Origin: Pseudomonas syringae
Lineage (GTDB): Bacteria; Pseudomonadota; Gammaproteobacteria; Pseudomonadales; Pseudomonadaceae
Direction: 5' to 3'
DNA: 64,000 nt
NCBI RefSeq assembly: GCF_001698815.1
Contig: NZ_LGSI01000073.1
Coordinates: forward strand, 124,247 to 188,246
Part shown: piece after piece, positions 18,806-27,790 of the stretch
How the letters are laid out: each line of letters opens with the position of its first letter
Numbering within the stretch: the stretch's first letter is position 1
The notes under the pieces: generated by a model
What the model was told of the DNA's origin: nothing
Database searches by the model: none
The model's input: only the letters and a program-made list of their open reading frames with translations
Translations under genes and position numbers: made by a program

Positions 18806-18815
18806 CCCACATCAA
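18802..18815 (+). promoter_or_regulatory. Anr/FNR box upstream of hemN
   Basis: TTGAC-CCAC-ATCAA matches the Anr consensus with one mismatch. Centred at -41.5 it predicts a start near 18850, and TAGACT at 18838-18843 is a good -10 element. It overlaps the stop codon of the upstream gene. Confidence 0.8.
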
Positions 18816-18878
18816 CACCCAAATCGATTGCGCTCCCTAGACTGACCGGCACTGCCAGTCTATCCGGGGAACGCCCGC

Positions 18879-20261
18879 ATGCTCGAAGCAATTCAATGGG
18901 ATTCTGATCTGATACGCCGCTACGACTTGGCGGGGCCGCGCTACACGTCCTACCCCACAGCCGTGCAATTTCAAACACAGGTGGGAGCATTCGACCTGCT
19001 CCACGCTCTGCGCGACAGCCGCAAGGCCATGCGCCCCTTGTCGCTCTATGTCCACATCCCGTTCTGCGCGAACATTTGTTATTACTGCGCCTGCAACAAA
19101 GTCATCACCAAGGATCGCGGCCGAGCTCAGGCCTACCTACAGCGTCTTGAGCACGAGATCCAGATGATCGCCTGTCATCTGGACCCAGGCCAGGTGGTGG
19201 AGCAACTGCACTTCGGCGGCGGCACGCCGACGTTCCTCAGTCATGACGAGTTGCGCCAGTTGATGGCCCAGCTACGCAAGCATTTCAATCTGCTGGAAGA
19301 TGACTCGGGCGACTACGGCATCGAGATCGACCCACGGGAAGCCGACTGGTCGACCATGGGCCTGTTGCGCGAACTCGGTTTCAACCGGGTCAGCCTTGGC
19401 CTGCAGGACCTCGATCCGCAGGTGCAACGCGCGGTCAATCGCCTGCAGAGCCTGGAAGAAACCCAGGCCATCATCGAAGCGGCGCGCACCCTGCAATATC
19501 GCTCGGTGAATATCGACCTGATCTACGGCTTGCCCAAGCAAACACCCGATGCCTTCGCCCACACCGTCGACGAAGTCATCACCCTGCAACCGGACCGGCT
19601 TTCGGTGTTCAACTACGCGCACCTGCCGGAACGCTTCATGCCGCAGCGCCGTATCGAAGCCGCCGACCTGCCCTCACCGGAAAACAAGTTGCTGATGCTT
19701 GAGCAAACCATCGAGCAGCTGACCAAGGCTGGTTACCGTTACATCGGCATGGACCACTTTGCCCTGCCCGATGACGAGCTGGCCGTGGCCCAGGAAGAAT
19801 TGACCCTGCAACGCAACTTCCAGGGTTACACCACTCATGGCCATTGCGACTTGATTGGCCTGGGCGTTTCCGCCATCAGCCAGATCGGTGATCTGTACAG
19901 CCAGAACAGCAGCGACCTCAATGATTACCAGAACCTGTTGGCCAGCGATCAACTGGCGACCAAGCGCGGGCTGATCTGTACGGAAGACGATCGCGTGCGC
20001 CGGGCGGTGATCCAACAGTTGATCTGCCATTTCAGCCTGGACTTCGCCGACATCGAAGCCGAATTCGAGATTGATTTTCGCGCTTACTTCAGCGAGCTGT
20101 GGCCCGAGTTGGCGACCATGGCCACAGACGGCTTGATCGAGCTGGACACCGACGGCATTCGTGTCATGCCGGCCGGTCGCTTGTTGGTGCGGTCGGTGTG
20201 CATGGTGTTTGACGCACATCTTTCGCAGCAGAATCGCCAGCGCTTTTCACGGGTGATATGA
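18879..20261 (+). CDS. hemN: Oxygen-independent coproporphyrinogen III oxidase
   Basis: The 460-residue radical SAM enzyme converts coproporphyrinogen III to protoporphyrinogen IX without oxygen, supplying heme for cbb3 under microaerobic conditions. The cluster motif is Cys63-x3-Cys67-x2-Cys70-x-Cys72 (CANICYYCAC), followed by HFGGGTPTFLS. The length agrees with bacterial HemN. The Anr box at 18802 and TAGACT -10 give a simple rationale for low-oxygen induction. Confidence 0.97.
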   Translation: MLEAIQWDSDLIRRYDLAGPRYTSYPTAVQFQTQVGAFDLLHALRDSRKAMRPLSLYVHIPFCANICYYCACNKVITKDRGRAQAYLQRLEHEIQMIACHLDPGQVVEQLHFGGGTPTFLSHDELRQLMAQLRKHFNLLEDDSGDYGIEIDPREADWSTMGLLRELGFNRVSLGLQDLDPQVQRAVNRLQSLEETQAIIEAARTLQYRSVNIDLIYGLPKQTPDAFAHTVDEVITLQPDRLSVFNYAHLPERFMPQRRIEAADLPSPENKLLMLEQTIEQLTKAGYRYIGMDHFALPDDELAVAQEELTLQRNFQGYTTHGHCDLIGLGVSAISQIGDLYSQNSSDLNDYQNLLASDQLATKRGLICTEDDRVRRAVIQQLICHFSLDFADIEAEFEIDFRAYFSELWPELATMATDGLIELDTDGIRVMPAGRLLVRSVCMVFDAHLSQQNRQRFSRVI

Positions 20262-20312
20262 CACGGGTGATCTGAGCGGATGGCTGCACCACTTCCAGCA
20301 GCAGGCGTGGCG

Positions 20313-20792
20313 CTACATCTTGGCCATGACCAGCATGCTGGCTTTCATTTTGTCAGCCGAACCGAGCTTGAGCTTGCTCATGACCGCCGACAAATCCGAC
20401 GTGGTGTTGCTGATCTGACGCTGATAAATCGCCGATACCGTTTGCAGGGCCGAGACTTTGGCCTGGCGCATGTCCGGCGTCAGGTACTTGTCCTTCATGG
20501 CCGCCTGCAACTCCTTCTCCAGCCGGTCCATGCCTTTCTGGGATTCGCGCACGGAGGTCAGGATTTTTTGCACCGAATCCGGCAGGCCGCTTTCGGCAAT
20601 GTCGGGATTGGTGGAACGCGCCAGCGCAGCCCGGGCCTGACCCGCAGCGGACAAAGTGACCTGCACGCTATCGCTGGTTTTGGTCGCACGGGTTGCCGTG
20701 TTGTCGGCGGCCGGTTCGTTGGAGCTGGTTTGTGCAGGCTTATTGGCGCTTATAAACGCGTTACTGATGGCGGTAAGTGTTGGTGACCACAT
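20313..20792 (-). CDS. Conserved hypothetical protein between hemN and anr
   Basis: The 159-residue protein has a low-complexity, Ala/Ser/Thr-rich N-terminal third and a helical C-terminal part (SVRESQKGMDRLEKELQAAM) that could form a coiled coil. There is no signal peptide or membrane segment. P. aeruginosa has a gene in the same place. I cannot assign a function. It is divergent from anr, sharing the 154-bp promoter gap. Confidence 0.7.
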   Translation of the reverse strand: MWSPTLTAISNAFISANKPAQTSSNEPAADNTATRATKTSDSVQVTLSAAGQARAALARSTNPDIAESGLPDSVQKILTSVRESQKGMDRLEKELQAAMKDKYLTPDMRQAKVSALQTVSAIYQRQISNTTSDLSAVMSKLKLGSADKMKASMLVMAKM

Positions 20793-20946
20793 GAGTGCAA
20801 ACCCCTGATCAGAAAGCCGATGATCCCAGAACTATCGGCCGATTCGCCAAAACTTGATGCCGGGCATGTTTAATGGTGCTGGCCGGAATCGCTGCGGGTG
20901 AGTTACCCTTATAACTTATGTGTGTTTTCCCACAAGGATTAAACCA

Positions 20947-21681
20947 ATGTCCGAGCCAGTCAAGTTGCGTGCTCATACCCAGGCTCACTGCAAGGATTGC
21001 AGCCTGGCTCCCCTTTGCCTGCCACTTTCCTTGAACCTCGAAGACATGGACGCGCTTGACCAAATCGTCAAGCGTGGCCGCCCGCTGAAAAAAGGTGAGT
21101 TCCTGTTCCGTCAGGGCGACACCTTTGTCTCGGTGTACGCTGTACGTTCCGGCGCACTAAAAACGTTCAGTATCAGCGACAGCGGTGAAGAACAGCTGAC
21201 CGGTTTCCATCTGCCCAGCGAACTGGTGGGCATGTCGGGCATGGATTCAGAGGCTTACCCGGTATCGGCGCAAGCGCTGGAAACCACGTCAGTCTGTGAA
21301 ATTCCGTTCGAACGCCTGGACGAGCTGTCGGTGCAGTTGCCGCAGCTACGTCGCCAGTTGATGCGGGTCATGAGCCGGGAAATTCGCGACGATCAGCAAA
21401 TGATGCTGCTGTTGTCGAAGAAAACCGCCGATGAACGCATCGCGACTTTCCTCGTCAACCTGTCCGCCCGCTTCCGCGCGCGGGGTTTCTCGGCCAACCA
21501 GTTCCGCCTGAGCATGTCGCGTAACGAAATCGGCAATCACCTGGGCCTGGCGGTGGAAACCGTGTCTCGGGTGTTCACGCGTTTCCAGCAGAACGAGCTG
21601 ATTGCAGCCGAAGGCAAGGAAATCCAGATTCTCGATCCTATCCAGCTGTGCGCACTGGCCGGCGGCGCTATCGAAAGCTGA
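20947..21681 (+). CDS. anr: Anaerobic regulator Anr (FNR family)
   Basis: The 244-residue global oxygen sensor of the CRP/FNR family has an oxygen-labile 4Fe-4S cluster ligated by Cys15, Cys18, Cys24 (HCKDCSLAPLC) and Cys117 (SVCEIP). A cyclic-nucleotide-binding-like beta barrel, a dimerisation helix (about residues 130-155) and a helix-turn-helix with SRNEIGNHLGLAVETVSRVF (residues 191-210) follow. The ATG at 20947 gives the standard MSEPVKLR start. Its predicted targets here are the first cco operon, ccoG and hemN. Confidence 0.97.
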   Translation: MSEPVKLRAHTQAHCKDCSLAPLCLPLSLNLEDMDALDQIVKRGRPLKKGEFLFRQGDTFVSVYAVRSGALKTFSISDSGEEQLTGFHLPSELVGMSGMDSEAYPVSAQALETTSVCEIPFERLDELSVQLPQLRRQLMRVMSREIRDDQQMMLLLSKKTADERIATFLVNLSARFRARGFSANQFRLSMSRNEIGNHLGLAVETVSRVFTRFQQNELIAAEGKEIQILDPIQLCALAGGAIES

Positions 21682-21748
21682 GAGTGCGATCCAGAGCGGG
21701 CGGCTTTAGACTAGGCGCGCTATTCATCCCTGCCCTGGATCACCTTTT

Positions 21749-22294
21749 ATGACTGCCGACGAATTCAGCTTCAAATCCCTGATCCGCCCTGTTGTGGACT
21801 TCCCCAAGCCAGGCGTGATCTTTCGGGACATCACCCCGCTGTTCCAGTCGCCCAAGGCCACGCGCCTGATCATGGACAGTTTCGTGCAGCGCTACATCGA
21901 CGCCGACTTCACGCACATCGGCGCGATGGACGCCCGGGGCTTTCTGATCGGCTCGATCATCGCCTACGAACTGAACAAACCGCTGATCCTGTTCCGCAAG
22001 CAAGGCAAGCTGCCTGCCGACGTCTTGTCCGAGGCGTACCAGACCGAATATGGCCAGGCGTACCTGGAAGTTCACGCGGACAGCCTGTGTGAAGGCGATT
22101 CAGTGGTGATGTTCGATGACCTGATCGCAACTGGCGGCACCTTGATAGCAGCCGCCAACCTGATCCGCCGCATGGGCGCCGAAATCCATGAAGCCGCAGC
22201 GATTATCGACCTGCCTGAACTGGGTGGCTCGCAACGCCTGCAAGCCATGCAGATCCCAACGTTCTGCCTGACCGAGTTCGGGCTGGCCGAATAG
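21749..22294 (+). CDS. apt: Adenine phosphoribosyltransferase
   Basis: The 181-residue cytosolic enzyme salvages adenine with PRPP to AMP. The PRPP-binding loop VVMFDDLIATGGTL and the family segments DFPKPGVIFRDITPL and GAMDARGFLIGS are present, and the length is normal. It follows anr by 67 bp but probably has its own promoter. The TAG stop abuts a REPIN. Confidence 0.96.
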   Translation: MTADEFSFKSLIRPVVDFPKPGVIFRDITPLFQSPKATRLIMDSFVQRYIDADFTHIGAMDARGFLIGSIIAYELNKPLILFRKQGKLPADVLSEAYQTEYGQAYLEVHADSLCEGDSVVMFDDLIATGGTLIAAANLIRRMGAEIHEAAAIIDLPELGGSQRLQAMQIPTFCLTEFGLAE

Positions 22295-22381
22295 TGGGAG
22301 CGAGCTTGCTCGCGAATAGGCATTCAAATCCGGCAAACCTTTCGTGTCGGACCACCTTCGCGAGCAAGCTCGGCTCCTACA
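22294..22381. repeat. REPIN abutting the apt stop codon
   Basis: GTGGGAGCGAGCTTGCTCGC begins at the last base of the apt stop codon; the inverted arm CGCGAGCAAGCTCGGCTCCT has one extra base. It lies between the convergent apt and recR genes. Confidence 0.88.
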
Positions 22382-22399
22382 GATTCAGTATTCGAAAGC

Positions 22400-23002
22400 C
22401 TACAAAGCTATCGGCTTACGCCCCGCAAATGAATGCGCCAACGTCCCGCCGTCCACCAGCTCCAGTTCGCCACCCAGCGGTACGCCGTGGGCGATGCGTG
22501 AGGTGATCAGGCCTTTGTTGGCCAGCAATTGCGCGATGTAATGCGCCGTCGCTTCGCCTTCCACAGTGGGGTTGGTGGCCAGAATGACCTCGGTGAAGGT
22601 GCCTTGCTCGGTGATGCGCGCCAGCAGTTGCGGAATGCCTATGGCTTCCGGCCCCAGGCCATCGAGAGGCGAAAGGTGGCCCTTGAGCACGAAATAACGT
22701 CCGCGATAGCCGGTCTGCTCCACCGCATACACGTCCATCGGGCCTTCGACCACGCAGAGCAGCGTATCGTCGCGACGCACGTCGGCGCATTGCGGGCAGA
22801 GGTCGTCTTCGGTAAGCGTACGGCACAACCGGCAATGGCCGACGCCTTCCATCGCCTGGCTCAATGCCAGCGCCAGACGCGAACCGCCGCTGCGGTCGCG
22901 CTCAAGCAGTTGCAGCGCCATACGTTGCGCGGTCTTTTGGCCGACACCCGGCAAGGTGCGCAGGGCATCGATCAACTGGCGAATCAGTGGGCTGAAGCTC
23001 AT
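22400..23002 (-). CDS. recR: Recombination mediator RecR
   Basis: The 200-residue protein acts with RecF/RecO to load RecA on gapped DNA. It shows a helix-hairpin-helix region (LRTLPGVGQKTAQRMALQ), a four-Cys zinc finger (CRLCRTL, then CPQC) and a Toprim domain (LLCVVEGPMDVYAVE). It stands in the usual dnaX-ybaB-recR order, but an oxidoreductase gene is inserted between ybaB and recR here. Confidence 0.96.
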   Translation of the reverse strand: MSFSPLIRQLIDALRTLPGVGQKTAQRMALQLLERDRSGGSRLALALSQAMEGVGHCRLCRTLTEDDLCPQCADVRRDDTLLCVVEGPMDVYAVEQTGYRGRYFVLKGHLSPLDGLGPEAIGIPQLLARITEQGTFTEVILATNPTVEGEATAHYIAQLLANKGLITSRIAHGVPLGGELELVDGGTLAHSFAGRKPIAL

Positions 23003-23065
23003 GGAGAAAGGTCCGACAAAAACACAAGACGCGGTTTATACCCGCGCCCTGTAGGCAGCGTCAAT

Positions 23066-24100
23066 TCACGCGTTGGAAACCTTGATCACTAACTTGCCGA
23101 AGTTGCGCCCTTCGAGCAAACCGATGAAGGCTTCAGGGGCCTGCTCCAGACCTTCCACCACATCCTCGCGGAATTTCACCTTGCCGTCAGTCACCAGCGG
23201 CAGCATTTCGGTAATGAACTCGTCTCGACGATGGCCATAAGCCTCGTAGACGATAAAGCCCTGCATGAGCGCGCGCTTGGTCAGCAGCGTGCGCATCAGC
23301 AACGGAAGCTTGTTCTCGCCTTCTGCAACACCTTGAGCGTTGTACTGGGCAATCACGCCACACAGCGGAATGCGCGCTCGCGGATTGAGCAACGGCAATA
23401 CCGCATCAAAGACTTTGCCGCCGACCAGCTCGAAGTAAATATCGATACCGTTGCCACAGGCTTGCTTGAGTTCATCGGCAAAATTCTCGCTCTTGTGATC
23501 GATGCAGGCATCGAAACCCAGCTCATCGACGACATAGCGGCATTTATCGGCACCGCCCGCGACTCCCACGACCCGCAAGCCTTGCAACTTGGCCACCTGC
23601 CCCACCACAGAACCCACCGCACCGGAGGCCGCTGCCACCACCAGGGTTTCCCCGGCTTTTGGCTTGCCGATGTCCATCAGCCCCATGTACGCGGTCATGC
23701 CGGGCATACCCAGCACACCCACCGCCATCGATTCGCTGGGCAGGCCTTTGGGCACCGGTTGCAGCAGCGCGCCGTCGCTGATGCTGTGGGTCTGCCAGCC
23801 GGTCTGACCGACCACCAGATCGCCCGGCTGGTAGTTCGGATTGCGTGACTGCTCGACGACGCTCACCGCGCCACCTTCCATGACGGCGTCGATTTCCACC
23901 GGATCGGCGTAGGACGGCGCGTCGCTCATGCGGCCGCGCATGTACGGATCCAGCGACAGATACAAGGTGCGCAGTTGGACCTGACCGTCTTCCAGATCAG
24001 GCAATGCCTCACGCTCGAGACGAAAGTTTTCCGGGGTTGGCGCACCGGTCGGACGCGAGGCCAGAACGATGCGCTGATTGAGGATTAATTCTTGGGTCAT
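23066..24100 (-). CDS. NADP-dependent medium-chain oxidoreductase (CurA/leukotriene B4 DH-like)
   Basis: The 344-residue zinc-free MDR enzyme has the Rossmann motif AASGAVGSVVGQVAKLQG and the family signature VVGQTGWQ. It probably reduces the double bond of alpha,beta-unsaturated ketones or aldehydes with NADPH, as CurA and prostaglandin reductases do. No catalytic-zinc Cys/His set is visible. It sits between recR and ybaB on the same strand and is separated from ybaB by a strong terminator, so it has its own promoter. Confidence 0.88.
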   Translation of the reverse strand: MTQELILNQRIVLASRPTGAPTPENFRLEREALPDLEDGQVQLRTLYLSLDPYMRGRMSDAPSYADPVEIDAVMEGGAVSVVEQSRNPNYQPGDLVVGQTGWQTHSISDGALLQPVPKGLPSESMAVGVLGMPGMTAYMGLMDIGKPKAGETLVVAAASGAVGSVVGQVAKLQGLRVVGVAGGADKCRYVVDELGFDACIDHKSENFADELKQACGNGIDIYFELVGGKVFDAVLPLLNPRARIPLCGVIAQYNAQGVAEGENKLPLLMRTLLTKRALMQGFIVYEAYGHRRDEFITEMLPLVTDGKVKFREDVVEGLEQAPEAFIGLLEGRNFGKLVIKVSNA

Positions 24101-24211
24101 CGCAGGGACTCCTTGGTGATGATTTCCACGGGTATGCAGAGCAGACCATCATGCATGGCGGGCGTTCGGTCGGATTGACCTGCGCCAACCCATTGCACGT
24201 CGCGCAGAAAC

Positions 24212-24241
24212 AAAAATGCCAGGCACTTGGCCTGGCATTTT
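24212..24241 (-). terminator. Terminator of the dnaX-ybaB operon
   Basis: AAAAATGCCAGGC and GCCTGGCATTTT make a 12-bp stem with A- and T-tracts on both sides, so it could terminate in either direction. It lies 17 bases after the ybaB stop. Confidence 0.88.
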
Positions 24242-24257
24242 CGACACGCGGGTTCAA

Positions 24258-24584
24258 TCAGAACGGCAGTTTCATGCCCGGTGGCAATTGCATGCCTGCG
24301 GTCATGCCTGCGGTTTTTTCCTGGCTGGCCTGTTCGATCTTGCGCACCGCGTCGTTGACGGCGGCGGCGATCAGGTCTTCCAGCACTTCCTTGTCTTCCT
24401 GCATCAGGCTGTCGTCAAGATTGATGCGCTTGACGTCATGACGACCGGTCATCACCACGCTCACCAGGCCTGCGCCTGATTGGCCGGTCACTTCGGCGTT
24501 GGCCAGTTCTTCCTGCATCTTGGCCATTTTTTCCTGCATCTGCTGTGCCTGCTTCATCAGGCCGGCCATGCCACCTTTCATCAT
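24258..24584 (-). CDS. YbaB/EbfC-type nucleoid-associated protein
   Basis: The 108-residue dimeric DNA-binding protein starts with a Met/Gln-rich helix (MKGGMAGLMKQAQQMQEKMA) and contains the central ITGQSGAG-like VTGQSGAGLVSVVM segment typical of YbaB. It follows dnaX by 64 bp, the standard arrangement, and ends at a strong terminator. Confidence 0.94.
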   Translation of the reverse strand: MMKGGMAGLMKQAQQMQEKMAKMQEELANAEVTGQSGAGLVSVVMTGRHDVKRINLDDSLMQEDKEVLEDLIAAAVNDAVRKIEQASQEKTAGMTAGMQLPPGMKLPF

Positions 24585-24648
24585 GGGATATCTCCTCGCA
24601 AATCGATGTAGTTATCTGACGCGACACATTTGGGCGCCGCGCCGTCTG

Positions 24649-26787
24649 TTAAAGAGTCTGAGCCACCGGGGCATCTACAGGTTTAATCGTATCCTCCCGG
24701 ATCACCGCGCCAAACTGTTGCAGCATCTGCTGGATGAACGGATCACCGTGGATCGATGCTTCGGCCTGCCGTTGACGCTCACCGCGCAGACGCGAGGCTG
24801 CCTGGGCCGGGGTTTCCTGCTCAGGCTTGATCAACTCGACACGCAAGTTGATGGTCCGGCCGCTGTACTGATTCAATGCGTCGTTCAGACGACGATGCTG
24901 AGTCGCGTTGTACAGCGCGCTGTGCGCCGGGTCCAGATGCAGCAGCCAATCGTCGCCGTCCATCGCGATCAATGTACAGTTGGCGGCGATGCTGCCGGTC
25001 ATGCCCGAAATCGGCAGCTTGAGGAACATCTGCAGCCATTCCAGCGCCAGCCCGGTTGCTGGCATCAATGCCGGAGCGGGTTCTGCTTCGACCTCTTCGG
25101 CGACGCTTTCGTGCGCCAGTTCATCAAGATAACTGTAGGACGCTGGATCGATATCCACATCCGGCTCGACATAATCGTCGTCCATCGGCGGTTCGTCGTC
25201 GCGGTCCATGGGCGCGGGCACGTAAGCGTGTTCGGGGATCGATTCCCGCACGGCCGGAGCTTCCACAATGGCCGGGGCCTGCTCAGCAACGGCTTCGGCC
25301 TGCGCTGTTTCAACTTCAGGCGCATCCGGCACCGGCACCGGCGTCGCGGGTGCCGGAGTCGGCATCGGCGTCAGCTCGGGCTGCTCGGCCACGGTATCGA
25401 GCATCGGTTCCGGAACGGATTCTAGAACCGGCTCAGGCTCGGCTTCGGGGTCCGCTAGAATCTCTGCCGCCAGCTCTATTGCCGGTGGCGATGCCTTGGG
25501 TTCGTTCCACGGCAGGTCGATTTCGGGCTTTTCAACCGCTGGCTGAACAACCGCCGCCGCGCTGACCGGAGCCGGGGCGCTGACTGGAACGGGAGTTACT
25601 ACCGGCGCGACAACTGCCGCACCGGCCACTGTTGGTCGGGAATCAACTGTGGCCTGATTGATCCCCACTGACTTTAACGGCTGACTCGGCGCTTCCGTGC
25701 TGTCCGCAGGCCGGAACGCCAGCATGCGCAGCAGGACCATTTCGAAGCCGCCGCGCGGATCAGGTGCCAAAGGCAGGTCGCGACGGCCGATCAGGCCCAT
25801 CTGGTAATAAAACTGTACGTCTTCGGCAGGCAACGCCTGGGCCAGCGCCAGCACCCGATCACGATCGCCGTGCCCGTTGTCGATTGCTTCCGGCAATGCC
25901 TGGGCGATGGCGACGCGATGCAGCACATTGAGAATTTCCGAGAGCACGCCGTTCCAGTCCGGGCCTTGCTCGGAAAGATGGCGTACCGCTTCCAGCACAC
26001 TGCGCGCGTCACCGTCGATCAATGCAGTCAACACGTCGAACACCTGACCGTGGTCCAGCGTGCCGAGCATGGCGCGGACGTCGGTGGCCATGACTTTGCC
26101 TTCACCGAAGGCAATCGCCTGATCGGTCAGGCTCATGGCGTCGCGCATCGAACCATCGGCGGCGCGCCCAAGCAGCCAGAGTGCATCGTCTTCAAACGGT
26201 ACATTTTCCACGCTGAGCACGTGAGTCAAATGCTCGACCACGCGTTCAGGTGTCATGTTCTTCAGCGAAAACTGCAGGCAGCGCGACAGGATGGTCGCCG
26301 GCAGCTTTTGCGGATCGGTGGTCGCCAGAATGAATTTGACGTAGGGCGGCGGCTCTTCGAGGGTCTTGAGCAGCGCATTGAACGAATGGCTGGAGAGCAT
26401 GTGCACTTCGTCGATCAGATAGACCTTGAAGCGTCCGCGACTCGGCGCGTACTGCACGTTGTCCAGCAATTCGCGGGTGTCTTCGACCTTGGTGCGGCTC
26501 GCGGCGTCGATTTCGATCAGGTCGACGAAGCGGCCCTCGTCGATTTCCCGGCATACCGAACAGGTGCCGCACGGCGTCGACGTAATGCCGGTTTCGCAAT
26601 TAAGGCATTTGGCTATGATCCGCGCTATGGTGGTTTTACCCACACCGCGCGTGCCGGTGAACAGATAGGCATGGTGCAGCCGCTGACTGTCCAGCGCATT
26701 GATCAGGGCCTTCAACACATGAGTCTGGCCGACCATTTCGCGAAACGAGCGCGGACGCCATTTACGTGCAAGAACCTGATAACTCAT
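24649..26787 (-). CDS. dnaX: DNA polymerase III subunits gamma/tau
   Basis: The clamp-loader ATPase is 712 residues long from MSYQVLARKWRP, chosen over an ATG five codons upstream because this is the conserved family start. Walker A is GTRGVGKTT near residue 45, the zinc site is CLNC, then CGTCSVC, and the Walker B region is YLIDEVHML. A long Pro/Ala/Glu-rich linker (about residues 400-560) precedes the tau C-terminal domain that binds the polymerase core. I see no obvious slippery heptamer for a programmed frameshift. Confidence 0.96.
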   Translation of the reverse strand: MSYQVLARKWRPRSFREMVGQTHVLKALINALDSQRLHHAYLFTGTRGVGKTTIARIIAKCLNCETGITSTPCGTCSVCREIDEGRFVDLIEIDAASRTKVEDTRELLDNVQYAPSRGRFKVYLIDEVHMLSSHSFNALLKTLEEPPPYVKFILATTDPQKLPATILSRCLQFSLKNMTPERVVEHLTHVLSVENVPFEDDALWLLGRAADGSMRDAMSLTDQAIAFGEGKVMATDVRAMLGTLDHGQVFDVLTALIDGDARSVLEAVRHLSEQGPDWNGVLSEILNVLHRVAIAQALPEAIDNGHGDRDRVLALAQALPAEDVQFYYQMGLIGRRDLPLAPDPRGGFEMVLLRMLAFRPADSTEAPSQPLKSVGINQATVDSRPTVAGAAVVAPVVTPVPVSAPAPVSAAAVVQPAVEKPEIDLPWNEPKASPPAIELAAEILADPEAEPEPVLESVPEPMLDTVAEQPELTPMPTPAPATPVPVPDAPEVETAQAEAVAEQAPAIVEAPAVRESIPEHAYVPAPMDRDDEPPMDDDYVEPDVDIDPASYSYLDELAHESVAEEVEAEPAPALMPATGLALEWLQMFLKLPISGMTGSIAANCTLIAMDGDDWLLHLDPAHSALYNATQHRRLNDALNQYSGRTINLRVELIKPEQETPAQAASRLRGERQRQAEASIHGDPFIQQMLQQFGAVIREDTIKPVDAPVAQTL

Positions 26788-26952
26788 CGAAAACCGTCGC
26801 AACTGGGAAGCGGAAGACCGCTAATGCTAGCGGAGCAAGGGCAAAATTGCATCTGGTGTCATTTCTAATCTGTCCTTCCCACTCAAATGAATGGCATATC
26901 TGTCGCAACAGTACCTATCATCAGCTTCATATTGCTCACCCTGAGGGGCTTC

Positions 26953-27723
26953 ATGCGCGATTTGGTCTTGAGCGTCTTGCTGGTGGCTTCCGGTTCCAGC
27001 TTCGCCGCTGAGACGCCCTTGCGCTTTTCTATCGCCGATAGCTGGTCAATGCCGTTGGTGAATATCGTCAACAACCAGCCCAATGACGGGATTCTGTTCG
27101 ACATCATGCAGAGTCTCGCGGCCCAGGTCGGGCGTACTGCCGAATATCACGTACTGCCCCGACTGCGGGTTCAGGCGGCGCTGGAGCGCGGCGACGTCAA
27201 TGTTCGGTGCTACGCGGCGCAGGCCTGGACAGCCGGGCTTTCGGGGGATTACACCTGGAGCCTGCCGATCCTGATTCAGCGTGACGTGCTGGTGGCCGTG
27301 AACGAGGACCGCAGAATCACCAATCCTGCGCAACTTGCGCCCGGTGAAGTGATTGGCACAGTCCTGGGTTATAGCTATCCGGTGCTGCAACCCTTCTTCA
27401 ATCGGCACCAGCTGATCCGCGAAGACGCCCGCAATCAGGATCAGGTCCTAAAGAAACTTGCGGTCGGGCGCTATCAATATGCAGTGGCCAATAAAATGGC
27501 TTTGGACTGGTACAACCGCATCCATCCCGGCAACCCACCGCTGCGCACCGAGGCCTACCTCACCGAACAACCGGCAGGCTGCATTGTGCGCAACGATCCG
27601 GATATTCCGGTGCAACGCCTGTTGCGCGTGCTGGTGCGCATGTCGGTATCCGGCGAACTGCAACGGATCATCGACAAATACACCGCACCGTTGCCCAGAG
27701 CGGCCGCCTCACTGTCGCAATAA
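26953..27723 (+). CDS. Periplasmic substrate-binding protein, family 3-like
   Basis: The 256-residue protein has a signal peptide (MRDLVLSVLLVASGSSFAA) followed by a two-lobe amino-acid-binding-type domain (FDIMQSLAAQVGRTAEYHVLP, QLAPGEVIGTVLGYSYP). The ATG at 26953 with AGGGG before it is chosen over upstream in-frame starts, which would add residues before the signal peptide. No permease or ATPase gene is nearby, so it may be an orphan binding or sensory protein. The ligand is unknown. Confidence 0.8.
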   Translation: MRDLVLSVLLVASGSSFAAETPLRFSIADSWSMPLVNIVNNQPNDGILFDIMQSLAAQVGRTAEYHVLPRLRVQAALERGDVNVRCYAAQAWTAGLSGDYTWSLPILIQRDVLVAVNEDRRITNPAQLAPGEVIGTVLGYSYPVLQPFFNRHQLIREDARNQDQVLKKLAVGRYQYAVANKMALDWYNRIHPGNPPLRTEAYLTEQPAGCIVRNDPDIPVQRLLRVLVRMSVSGELQRIIDKYTAPLPRAAASLSQ

Positions 27724-27790
27724 CGTCATAAAGCCTCGTTAGGCTCCTGCGAAACATCCTGCAACAATTTCGCAGCGAGCACGCATCAGC

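Noticed and set aside
25080..25640. Possible programmed frameshift in dnaX producing gamma
   Set aside because: No A-AAA-AAG-like slippery sequence was seen in the linker; gamma could still arise by proteolysis or not at all.
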